DNA of 64,000 nucleotides from Sediminihaliea albiluteola (lineage in GTDB: Bacteria > Pseudomonadota > Gammaproteobacteria > Pseudomonadales > Halieaceae), in NCBI RefSeq assembly GCF_014077625.1, contig NZ_JACFXU010000013.1:310001-374000 (forward strand), given 5' to 3'. Position numbers and translations under genes: made by a program. Positions 52,001 through 60,400 of the stretch are shown piece by piece; positions within the stretch are counted from its first letter, which is position 1; every line of letters starts with the position of its first letter. The notes beneath the pieces were generated by a model, which worked only from the letters and a program-made list of their open reading frames with translations, made no database searches and was not told the origin of the DNA.

Positions 52001-52792
52001 TTCACGCTGAGCAAATTCATAGCGCGGGTGAATGGCGGATAACTTTAGCGAAATCCCCGGGCTAGCCACCGGTCCCCGTGCCCCAGCAGCTCGGCCAATC
52101 ACTTCAATGGCCTTCATATAGTTAGCGAAATAGCGATCGGCGTCAGCCATATTGCGAGCGCCTTCGCCGAGCATGTCGTAGGAGTAGCGGTAGCCCCGTT
52201 GTTCAAAGTCTTTGGCCCGCTCCATCGCGCTGTCAATGCTGCTGCCCATGACAAATTGGCTGCCCATCTTTTGCATGGCGTAGCGAACAGCGCTGCGAAT
52301 CAGCGCTTCGCCTAGGCGCCCTATGCTGCGCTGTAATAGCCCGAATGGCTCAGCTGGGTTCTGCTCATTGTAATGGAGCACTTTGCTGCTGAGCAGAAGA
52401 GCCCAGGTGGAGGCATTGACCAATAGTGAAGGGCTGTTACCCCGGTGACTGCTCCAGTTGCCGGCGCTGAGTTTATCGCGGATCAGTCGTTCTATGCTGT
52501 GCTGGTCGGGTATTCGCAACAGGGCTTCAGCTAGGCACATCAGTAGCACGCCTTCCTCGCTAGAAAGCGCGTATTCTTGAAGGAGCGCATCGACACTACT
52601 GCTGCCCGACTGTTCGGCGCGGATGTGCAGCACTAGTTTGCGCGCTCGCTGCCAAGCACGGCTGCGCGCCGCATGGCTAATCTGGGCCATTGCCAGCAGC
52701 CTGTCTAGCAGTTGATCTTCATCTTCGCGATACTGTGAGCGCAGTTGCGTGCGCAGGCTATTGTCTGCAGTCACAGAGCCAGTAAACAGCAT
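49031..52792 (-). CDS. putA: Bifunctional proline dehydrogenase / L-glutamate-gamma-semialdehyde dehydrogenase
   Basis: 1253 aa. The FAD proline dehydrogenase barrel covers about residues 190-480 (RLVKGAYWDSEIKQAQ, YPQFATHNAYTVASIL, RVYAPVGVHAELLAYL). The NAD aldehyde dehydrogenase covers about 570-1000 (VLCISPWNFPLAIF, ETGGLNCMIVD, catalytic cysteine in SAGQRCSALR). A C-terminal ALDH-like remnant of about 200 residues follows (LLLDSEQHKGEYLIALI). It converts proline to glutamate with channelled pyrroline-5-carboxylate. There is no N-terminal ribbon-helix-helix region, so it cannot autoregulate DNA as in E. coli. ATG 52792 is chosen; a TTG at 52807 adds five residues. Confidence 0.96.
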   Translation of the reverse strand: MLFTGSVTADNSLRTQLRSQYREDEDQLLDRLLAMAQISHAARSRAWQRARKLVLHIRAEQSGSSSVDALLQEYALSSEEGVLLMCLAEALLRIPDQHSIERLIRDKLSAGNWSSHRGNSPSLLVNASTWALLLSSKVLHYNEQNPAEPFGLLQRSIGRLGEALIRSAVRYAMQKMGSQFVMGSSIDSAMERAKDFEQRGYRYSYDMLGEGARNMADADRYFANYMKAIEVIGRAAGARGPVASPGISLKLSAIHPRYEFAQRERLMEELVPRLKQLALAAKAVDIGLTIDAEEADRLDLSLDIIEAVFSDSELAGWSGFGIAVQAYQKRSILVIEWLRELSLRVGRQIMVRLVKGAYWDSEIKQAQVQGFDNFPVFTRKASSDVSYQACAAKLLEYRDSLYPQFATHNAYTVASILEMCDDSQCYEFQRLHGMGEALYDQIITETKVACRVYAPVGVHAELLAYLVRRLLENGANSSFVNNIVDQNFPIEALLEDPVEQVRNLQHKSNPYISLPGALYGSERANAKGIDLGDPLIVTAYRKAMNSFLDQLPLDYSSGDNSIEVRNPAEHKELIGRISFAGEKDIDSALDRAHAFFPTWSKTPLKVRAELLRKLADALEQNSAELIALCCKEAGKTLADAVAEVREAVDFCRYYASLAEQQECSSPGRRPRGVVLCISPWNFPLAIFIAQVCAALVTGNTVVAKPAEQTSLIAILCAQLAQDCGLPAHALQLLISPGLPVGERLLPDKRIKAVMFTGSTKTATWLYRSLAQRPDAPLPLIAETGGLNCMIVDSTALPEQAVDDIISSGFHSAGQRCSALRVLFLQEEIADKIIAMTIGAMDELHVGDPAWLKTDIGPVIDARALERLNQHVQYMSSAGRLLHTCAAPVGEGHKFFAPRLYEISDLSLLKEEVFGPIVHVIRYRAEDFHQVIEQINHSGYGLTFGIHSRIDSSCQEAARLIQAGNIYVNRNMIGAIVGVQPFGGRGLSGTGPKAGGPHYLSRLVSTAEEVEHSTAQRRLASATINPEKIPLNYSTVPQQNWAGQPVNTRLSVLRQFIARYTLLAKTEKAWQLESVVSAAHEQLRFAGQYLAKPTVLAGPTGESNTLILEARGRLCLLLDSEQHKGEYLIALISVLVAGNSVLALAADDLLNSWQELADALKAAGLPEGLFELAPLKCAAAVLSSDSLDGVLLHPHSHYLHDVSQRLAQRSGAITALICTVDSQTLLQQNVLEKTISIDTTAAGGNASLLTLPSN

Positions 52793-53035
52793 GAGCTCAA
52801 ACCCCAAAATAGAGTTGGTCCATAAAGTGTAGTCAGTTTGCGGCAGAGCGCGGTGTCAGTGGCTTATTTCTAGGCCGATGATTTAGCAGTCGCTATTTAA
52901 GCGGACTTGGCTACAGCAAGGAGGCCATCGCTGGGTGGCCTTTGGCTTGGCCAGAGCCTTTGTTAATCGCGGCTTGTTTCTGGTAATCAAAGGGTCCTGA
53001 ATATATCCTGCGTGCTTTGCCACTGCGAGGGGCTT

Positions 53036-54310
53036 ATGGCCAATCCAATAACCGACAGCGCTGCTAACTTGCCGATAATTCAGAGCGATGCCGTTACCAT
53101 GGGGCTTTTGGCCTTGTGTTTGGGCTTGGTGTTCTACACTGAGCACTCTGGTAAAGCGATATTTCAACGCTTCTATCGCTACGTGCCCTCGCTATTATTG
53201 TGTTATTTGCTGCCGTCTATTCTCAATACCGCTGGCCTGATCAGTGGTGAGCATTCACAGATTTATTATGTGGCCTCGCGTTTTTTATTGCCGGCGGCTT
53301 TAGTCTTACTGACCCTGTCTATTGATCTAAAGCGCATCGTGGCTTTGGGGCCGAAAGCTATCATCATGTTTTTAACCGGCACCCTTGGTATTGTGATTGG
53401 TGGGCCGATTGCAATTTTACTGGTGGGGCTAGTGAGTCCCGAGACAGTAGGTGGTGCTTCGCCCAATGAAATTTGGCGTGGCCTGTCAACGATTGCCGGC
53501 AGTTGGATTGGTGGCGGCGCCAACCAAGCAGCTATGTATGAAATGTGGGAAGTATCAGATGAAATCTTTCCCGCGATGATTGCGGTCGATATTATCGTTG
53601 CCAACCTATGGATGGCGGTGCTGTTAATTATGGCCAGTCGGGCCGACGCCCTGGATGAAAAACGCGGTGCGGACAGTTCGGCTATCTACGAAGTGCGCAT
53701 GGCTGTAGAGCACTTTCAAAAGCATCACGCGCGCAATCCCTCGCTGGCTGATTTTATGCTGATATTGGCTATCGGCTTGGGCGTAATGGGTTTTTCGCAT
53801 TTACTAGCCGATAACATTGCACCTTGGATTAGCACGAATTGGCCGCAGCTCAACCGTTTTAGCTTGGGTAGCCAGTTTTTCTGGCTGGTGGTCATAGCTA
53901 CCACAGTGGGCCTGGGCTTGTCTTTTACGCCGGTACGCAAGCTGGAAGCGGCGGGCGCGTCTCGGGTCGGCTCGGTATTTATTTATTTTCTGGTGGCTTC
54001 GATCGGCATGAAGATGGATATTAAAGCGATCGTGAATTATCCGGGAATTTTCATCGTGGGGCTGATCTGGATTAGTATTCACGCGGCTTTGTTATTGCTG
54101 ATGGCCAAATTGATTAAAGCACCGACTTTCTTTATCGCTGTTGGAAGTCAGGCCAACGTTGGTGGGGCCGCGTCTGCACCTGTGGTCGCAGCGGCCTTCC
54201 ATCCGGCTTTAGCCCCTGTGGGAGTGTTGCTGGCGGTCTTGGGTTACGCTTTGGGTACCTACGCAGCTTGGCTCTGTGCAGTGTTAATGCAGATGGCGGC
54301 GCCGGTTTAG
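53036..54310 (+). CDS. DUF819 family membrane protein (YjcL-like)
   Basis: 424 aa with about 12 predicted membrane helices. GTLGIVIGGPIAILLVGL, AGSWIGGGANQAAMYEMW and SQANVGGAASAPVVAAAF are the DUF819 signatures. The paired glycine-rich GGGANQ/ANVGGAASAP motifs in inverted halves resemble the ion-coupled transporter fold of the CPA/BASS group. Substrate unknown. GAGGGG lies 5 bp before the ATG. It is divergent from putA (243 bp between ATGs) and convergent with the asparaginase-like gene. The amino-acid enzymes on both sides suggest an amino-acid or dipeptide substrate (inference). Confidence 0.85.
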   Translation: MANPITDSAANLPIIQSDAVTMGLLALCLGLVFYTEHSGKAIFQRFYRYVPSLLLCYLLPSILNTAGLISGEHSQIYYVASRFLLPAALVLLTLSIDLKRIVALGPKAIIMFLTGTLGIVIGGPIAILLVGLVSPETVGGASPNEIWRGLSTIAGSWIGGGANQAAMYEMWEVSDEIFPAMIAVDIIVANLWMAVLLIMASRADALDEKRGADSSAIYEVRMAVEHFQKHHARNPSLADFMLILAIGLGVMGFSHLLADNIAPWISTNWPQLNRFSLGSQFFWLVVIATTVGLGLSFTPVRKLEAAGASRVGSVFIYFLVASIGMKMDIKAIVNYPGIFIVGLIWISIHAALLLLMAKLIKAPTFFIAVGSQANVGGAASAPVVAAAFHPALAPVGVLLAVLGYALGTYAAWLCAVLMQMAAPV

Positions 54311-54318
54311 TGCGCCGC
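54296..54318. terminator. Hairpin at DUF819 / asparaginase-like convergence
   Basis: GCGGCGC at 54296-54302 pairs with GCGCCGC at 54312-54318 over a 9-base loop. It spans the DUF819 stop codon. No T-run, so termination strength is uncertain. Confidence 0.4.
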
Positions 54319-54321
54319 AGC

Positions 54322-54807
54322 TCAGAGGGTACTTTCGAAACGGTTGGCTGCTAGGTTTTTAACGACTTTATCGGCATCGAAGACTCGCCCATTCATGGCG
54401 ATATAGACCCCGGGCGCTTTACTTTGTACCGCGCCGATGGCGCAACCGATGTTGAATACGGCATCTGATTGAGCAAAGGCAGCGGGTTGCAGGGCGCCGG
54501 TCAGTACAATACGCTTATTGGGGATGCCGGCTAGTGCTGCTGCGGTGGCCACCATGCCGTCGGTGCCGTGGGTGATCAACACGTGTTCCTCTGAACAATT
54601 TTCGGTCAGGGCCCTGATTCGCGCGCGGTCCTGATCATCCATATCTAAACTATCTTTGCGCATCGCAGATTCCACGCTGAACTCAAAACTGACGCCCATG
54701 CGTTCAAGCAACTCGCCGATGACTGGATCGCCAACTTGGAAGTCGCTTTTTGCATCGAAGTAAATTTTATCGATGGTGCCGCCGGTGGTGATGATATGTA
54801 GTTTCAT
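54322..54807 (-). CDS. One-domain asparaginase-like protein
   Basis: 161 aa, about half of a normal L-asparaginase. The first active-site motif is HIITTGGTIDKIYF near residue 8-17. The second is HVLITHGTDGMV around 78-86, giving the Thr-Lys-Asp/Thr-Gly set except that the long C-terminal domain is missing. The protein ends cleanly with a stop after AANRFESTL, so it looks like a naturally short family, not a truncation. Catalysis in this short class is unproven. There is no ribosome site visible before ATG 54807. Confidence 0.85.
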   Translation of the reverse strand: MKLHIITTGGTIDKIYFDAKSDFQVGDPVIGELLERMGVSFEFSVESAMRKDSLDMDDQDRARIRALTENCSEEHVLITHGTDGMVATAAALAGIPNKRIVLTGALQPAAFAQSDAVFNIGCAIGAVQSKAPGVYIAMNGRVFDADKVVKNLAANRFESTL

Positions 54808-55027
54808 AAGTCAATGATTTGGCGTGAAGTGAGCCATAGTATAGCGGTGGCGGGGCCTGTGGTTCCAGCAGCTAAAAAGTGCCGTCTCCTAGGCTGGTAA
54901 TAGCTTATCTGGCTGCGCTATCGCGCAGAAGTGGGCATTATGGCGTAGGCGCCTCCTTGGCATCTGGCTATACTGACCACAGTATCGAGCGCCAATCCCA
55001 GCAGCCAAATAGACGAGGGTTCATTGC

Positions 55028-55657
55028 GTGGGCTTTTACGATAAATATATTTTGCCACATATCATCAATTGTGGCTGTGGCACTAAGCCGATGCAGCGTC
55101 AGCGGCAAAAAATTGTGCCTCAAGCAAGTGGTGAGGTGTTGGAGATTGGTATCGGTTCGGGCTTGAACCTGCCGTTCTATGACCCGCGTCAGGTGAGCCG
55201 TGTGATTGGCCTTGACCCCTCTGAATCCTCCTGGAAGTTAGCTGCCGAGCGTGTAGCTAAGATCGAGATACCTGTTGAGTTTATCGGGCTCCCCGGTGAG
55301 CAAATTCCCCTGCCAGATGATAGTGTCGATACCGTGCTAGTAACTTACGCACTGTGTACTATAGCCGACCCTGGGCAGGCATTACTCGAAATGCGGCGAG
55401 TCTTGCGCCCCACGGGGAAACTCTTGTTCTGTGAGCATGGCAAGGCAGCTGATGTCTCCGTGCAGCGCTGGCAGAATCGTATCAACGGCATTTGGCGCCG
55501 TATTGGAGGAGGCTGTAATCTCAATCGTGATATCCCTAAGATCTTGGCCCAAGCAGGTTTTGAAGTGAATTGGCTGGAGCAGATGTACTTGCCTAAATCG
55601 CCTCGTATTGTCAGCTATAACTATTGGGGCTCGGCGCTCGGCGCTAAGCAGGCTTGA
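55028..55657 (+). CDS. Class I SAM-dependent methyltransferase (METTL7-like)
   Basis: 209 aa. Motif I is VLEIGIGSGLNLPFYD (residues about 37-50), the acidic loop IGLDPSESS, motif II VLVTYALCTIADPGQAL and RRVLRPTGKLLFCEHG. The family (Methyltransf_11) includes small-molecule and thiol methyltransferases. The leading GFYDKYILPHIINCGCGTKP with a short hydrophobic stretch suggests membrane association, as in METTL7. GTG start with GAGGG 9 bp upstream. The stop lies 3 bp before the tamA ATG, so it is probably cotranscribed with tamA-tamB. No biochemical link is known. Confidence 0.85.
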   Translation: MGFYDKYILPHIINCGCGTKPMQRQRQKIVPQASGEVLEIGIGSGLNLPFYDPRQVSRVIGLDPSESSWKLAAERVAKIEIPVEFIGLPGEQIPLPDDSVDTVLVTYALCTIADPGQALLEMRRVLRPTGKLLFCEHGKAADVSVQRWQNRINGIWRRIGGGCNLNRDIPKILAQAGFEVNWLEQMYLPKSPRIVSYNYWGSALGAKQA

Positions 55658-55660
55658 TTG

Positions 55661-57421
55661 ATGCATAAGAAGTATTATGCCCGCCTTTGCGGGTGTGCCT
55701 TATTGCTGTGCCTGTCTTTAAGTGTAGAGGCCGCTGAAACCCTCAAATACAAAGTGCAAGGTCTTAGCCGAGCTCAGCTAGAAAATGTCAGCGCCTGGCT
55801 CGGCCCCGCGCCAACGACCGAGGCTGAACGCTCCAACTTTTTGGTCTCCGCTAGAGATCGGGTAGTCAATGGCCTGCAAGCACTGGGCTACTACCACCCT
55901 GAGATCGATATCACTGTAGACAAATCAAAGCAGCCTTGGCAGATGAGCATTGAGGTGGCAGCCGGCGAGCCAGTGACTATTGCTTTATTGGACGTCTCGG
56001 TCTCAGGTGCCGCTGCTGAAGATCAAGAGTTTAATGCCCTGTTGAGCAAGCTGCCCTTGGCCGAGGGCGCGGTGCTGCACCACGGTAAATATGAGGCGAT
56101 GAAAAAATCGCTCTTATCCTTGGGCCAAAAGCGGGGCTATTTCGATGCCCAGATCGCTGTCAGTCGAGTAGAGGTTGAAACGGCAACTCGTCGGGCCACC
56201 GTTCGCTTGCATTACAATAGTGGTCAGCGCTACCGCTTTGGCGAAATTCGACAGGATGAATTGACCTTATTTAGTAAGCAGGTCGAAGCTTTGCGACCCT
56301 TTGCCCAAGGTGATCCTTTCTCGCTCTTTCAGCTGCAAAACTTTCAATCGCAACTGCAGCGCACAGGCTATTTTTCTGGTGTCTTAGTCCAGCCCCATGT
56401 GGATCAAGCAGAGGATTTCCATGTGCCGCTGGACGTCGAGCTGTTTCCTGCTAAGCGTCATAGCGTTGAAGTTGGTATCGGTTATAGCACCGACACTGAG
56501 GAGCGTCTGTCCTTGGTTTGGCGAACGCCATTGATTAACCGCTATGGCCACAGTCAGGAGACACGACTGGAGTATTCAGCGATCAATCCCAGTGGTCGCT
56601 TTACTTACCATATACCGCTGTCCCATCCGCTCAATGATGTGCTGCAACTTCAAGCTCGCCTAGAGCAGAATGAATTTGGCGACATCGACAGTAAGCAACA
56701 GGAGTTAGGTGCATTGCGTGAAATTCGCTCAGGCCGCTGGGTGAGTGCTTATTCCCTGCGTCACTTAAGTGAGCGCTGGGATCTGAACGGCCAGAGCTGG
56801 GATGCCAACTATGCCTTACCTGGCTTTACGCTTTCGCATAAACAACGAGAAGGGGCACTGGTCAACCCCAGCCGCGGCTTATCTCAGTTTTACAAGATAG
56901 AACTGGGCAGTGATCAGGCGGGCTCTGATATGGATTTACTGCGCGCCTACAGCAAGTTGGTGTATGTCACCACACTGCCCAGTGAGCGGCATCGTTTGGT
57001 CGCTCGCTTGGAGCTAGGTGCTGTATTTGCCAGTGACTCAGAGCGCGATGAGCTAGCCCCCTCACTTAACTTTTTTGCCGGGGGTTCACAGAGTTTGCGT
57101 GGCTATGCCTATCAGAGTGTTGGGCGCGAACTTAAGCAGAGAGAGGCTGATGGCAGCAGCAGAAAGTTAGTAGTCGGCGGTAACAGGTTGTTGGTGGGCA
57201 GCCTTGAATATCAGTATCAGTTCAGTAGTGCTTGGCGTGGCGCTCTCTTTGTTGATGCTGGTGACGCCTTTGATCAGGAGCAATTTGACGCCAATTACGG
57301 ACTTGGCTTTGGGCTTCATTACCTGACTCCAGTTGGGGCAATTAAGCTGGAATTGGCTAGCAATGTCAGTGACGAGGATCCGAGTTGGCGCATTCATATC
57401 AATATTGGGGCAGAGTTTTGA
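55661..57421 (+). CDS. tamA: Translocation and assembly module outer-membrane protein
   Basis: 586 aa Omp85 family protein. Signal peptide (CGCALLLCLSLSVEAAE), then POTRA domains (residues about 25-260: VNGLQALGYYHPEIDITVD, LLSLGQKRGYFDAQIAVS), and a 16-strand barrel with GVGYSTD-like VGIGYSTDTEERLS, LEYQYQFSSAWRGALFVDAGDAF and GFGLHYLTPVGAIKLELA. TamA works with the inner-membrane-anchored TamB to insert autotransporter and other outer-membrane proteins or move phospholipid. Its stop overlaps the next start by two bases. The TTG at 55658 is also in frame; ATG is preferred. Confidence 0.95.
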   Translation: MHKKYYARLCGCALLLCLSLSVEAAETLKYKVQGLSRAQLENVSAWLGPAPTTEAERSNFLVSARDRVVNGLQALGYYHPEIDITVDKSKQPWQMSIEVAAGEPVTIALLDVSVSGAAAEDQEFNALLSKLPLAEGAVLHHGKYEAMKKSLLSLGQKRGYFDAQIAVSRVEVETATRRATVRLHYNSGQRYRFGEIRQDELTLFSKQVEALRPFAQGDPFSLFQLQNFQSQLQRTGYFSGVLVQPHVDQAEDFHVPLDVELFPAKRHSVEVGIGYSTDTEERLSLVWRTPLINRYGHSQETRLEYSAINPSGRFTYHIPLSHPLNDVLQLQARLEQNEFGDIDSKQQELGALREIRSGRWVSAYSLRHLSERWDLNGQSWDANYALPGFTLSHKQREGALVNPSRGLSQFYKIELGSDQAGSDMDLLRAYSKLVYVTTLPSERHRLVARLELGAVFASDSERDELAPSLNFFAGGSQSLRGYAYQSVGRELKQREADGSSRKLVVGGNRLLVGSLEYQYQFSSAWRGALFVDAGDAFDQEQFDANYGLGFGLHYLTPVGAIKLELASNVSDEDPSWRIHINIGAEF

Positions 57422-60400
57422 AAGGTCTGATTGCCGCTATTTCACTGCTATTGCTGATGCTATTGCTAGTAGTCCTCGCACTACCTTTTAGTGGAGCTGG
57501 CAGTCGTTTGTTGATTGAGCAGCTCTCTAGTCATAGCCCCCTAGAGTTGAGCTATCACAGTGGCCGACTAGTGGATGATTTGCGACTGGAGTCACTGGCA
57601 TTAAATAGCGACGGTCTTGAGATTGAGTTGCGCGATGTTCAGTTGCGTCTCAATCCAAACTGTTTGCTACAGGCCTTTGTCTGTGTGCGTAAATTACGGG
57701 TGGCTGAGGCGCGAATTGCTGTCCTAGAAAGTGCCCAAGAGGGTGATGAGCAGCCCAGTGAACATGAAACACCAGATAACAGTCGCTTGCTGCTGCCCTT
57801 GAAGGTCTTGGCACCGCATGTGGTGCTAAAACAGTTGCAGCTAAGCTGGCCAGGTGGTGCTTGGTCTCAGCAGCGAGCAGAGCTGGCTTTGGAAGTAAAT
57901 GCCACTGGCATTTACATCACTGAAGCGACAATTCAACAGCCTTTGCTAGAGCTGGATGCCAGTGCAGATGAGTCCTCAGTTCCTGGTCGCATTGAATTAC
58001 CAGAGCTGTGGCTGCCCATCGAACTGGCGGTCGATAAACTGCAGCTGATCCAGCCGGGCTGGAATATCGGCGGCGAAACTATGCAAGTGGAGCAGATGAG
58101 CGTAAGTGGCCGCTGGCGAGATGATCGGCTTGAGTTGGCTCGGCTGGCCTTAAATCACTCCGATTGGGGGCTGTTTCGTCTGCGGGGGCTACTTAGTTTT
58201 ACTGGCGACTGGCCATTATCCTTCGCGCTTCAGGGTAGCGCGGCCCAAAGCTTGCCCTGGCCAATGTTGGCAGGGCGACAATTGGCACTCGAGGCCAGAG
58301 GTGATTTAGCAGAGCTGGCGCTTAACTTACGCAGTGCTGGGACTTGGCCGCTGCAGCTGGATGGCCAGGTCGATGTTTTAGATCCACAGCTGCCTTTTCG
58401 GCTCGCTGGGCGTCTTGAGTCCAAGCAGCCGCTTGTGCTGTCCGAGCACATCACTGTCCCAGATACTACTCCTGCAGTGGAAATTATATTGCCACTGAGT
58501 CTCTCGGCCGAGGGCTCTCTCGATAGCCAGTCTCTACAAGCTAGTCTGGCCTTCAATGCTGCGGGCTATGAGGCTATGCAAGTAGAACTCAAGCTAAGCC
58601 ATCAGGATCAGCGATTAGAGATAGAGCGCTTAAGCCTACAGGAGCCAGGTGAAGAGGGCAGTGGGCTGGCGGCCGAGGGCTCGCTGATATACGGCGAAAG
58701 CCTAGCATTGCAGCTAGGCTTGGACTCTTCCGGCTTTAGCTTGCCAGCATTCAGTGATTATTTATTTGGCCGCCTGGCAGGGCATTTAGATCTGACTTTG
58801 CAGTCGGATGCTGATGCTTGGTCGCTGAATTTATCTGCTTTGCAATTAGCAGGCTCAGTGAATGCCTTGCCAGCGAGTGCCCAAGGGCATGTTGCAGTGG
58901 ATAGTGATAGCCGGCTTAGCGGCGACCTGAACTTTGATATCAATGGAGCCAAGGGCAGCTTGCGTGGGCGTCCGGAAGCGCGTGCCGCCGACATCAAGCT
59001 CCACTTATCCGACTTGGGTCGTTGGCTTAGAGGAAGTCGCGGTTCAATGGAGCTGCAGGCATCGTTAGCGAGGGATGACGCTCAGTTGCTGTTCAGCGCC
59101 GAGCTTGACGATTTAGCTTGGCAGGACTGGCAGATGGAAAGTGCTGAACTGAGCGGTCAAGCCAGCCTGCAAAACTTGGATCGCTTCGAAGCCGCCTTGA
59201 CGCTGCGCAGTGTTAGCCAAGGAAGTCTGTTTTTGGATCAAGTGGACCTCTTGCTAAAGGCCGATCAACAGCAGCGCAGCCTGCGGCTGGTGAGCACTGG
59301 CGATATCGCCACTAAGCTGCAGGCTTCAGCTAGGCGTTCGGCGCAACAGTGGCAGGGCCGGCTGGAGCCCACGGTTGTCGATAGCCCGGCTGGCCAGTGG
59401 CACTTAGAACAGGCAGTTACTTTTACTATTGATCAGTCAGTAGCGACAGTGGCTGATCACTGTTGGCAATCAACAGCCAACCGCCTCTGTGTGGAGCAAA
59501 CGCTGCTGGGCGCGCAGGGCGCATTGCAGGTGGTGCTAGACGGGGATCTGAGTTTGTTAGCTCCTTTAGCCATCGAGGAGGTTGATTTAAGTGGCCAGCT
59601 TAGTGCTGTAGCCAGTGTCAATTGGGGGGGGGATCAGGGCCTGCAGGGCAGTGCTGAGCTGCACTTGCGTGAAGGCTTAATCACTCAGCCTTTAGGCCAG
59701 GGTGAGTTCGCCTCTTGGCGCTGGGATGAGCTTGAGGCACAAGCGCTATATCAATCCTCTGAACTGCAAGTCCAGCTGGCACTGCAGCGAGACGCGCGGC
59801 AAATACTCAAGCTCAATGCCGTTTTGCCACCAGATCCCCAGCAAGCTTTGCGTGGCGAGCTGCGACTGGAGGGCTTAGAGCTTGCCGCGCTGAGGCCCTT
59901 TGTGCCCAGTTTGTCGCGCTTAGAAGGCAGCTTACATGGCGGCTGGACACTGCAGGGCACGGTTGACGAGCCCCGAGCCATTGGCCACTTACAATGGCGC
60001 AATGGCCTTGTCGCGCTGGCCACTAGCCCCAGCGAGCTCAGTGAGCTCACGGTGGATATCGATCTGCGCGGCAGTGATGTTTTACTCGAAGGAAGTGGCC
60101 TGCTCGGTGGTGGCCAGGTGAGCCTGAACGGACAGCTGGAAACCAGACCCGATTGGGCCCTGAACTTGAAGCTGCAGGGTCAAAATAACCGCCTGCTTTA
60201 TCCGCCCAGTGTTGAGGTGGTAGTGAGTCCCGAGCTATCTATCAAGGCCCGTGAAGGCTTAGTTGATTTAAAGGGCCGGGTTCGTGTGGATAGGGGAGAA
60301 GTCCAGCAAGCCGAGCTGCCTGAGGGTAGTATCGATCTGTCTTCCGATGTGGTGCAGGTCGATTACGCTGGCAATGAGATCCAAGGTGATAAGCCCTTTG

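Noticed and set aside
54879-55166. 95-codon plus-strand frame before the methyltransferase
   Set aside because: Overlaps the real gene in another frame; composition is not protein-like and no ribosome site is present.
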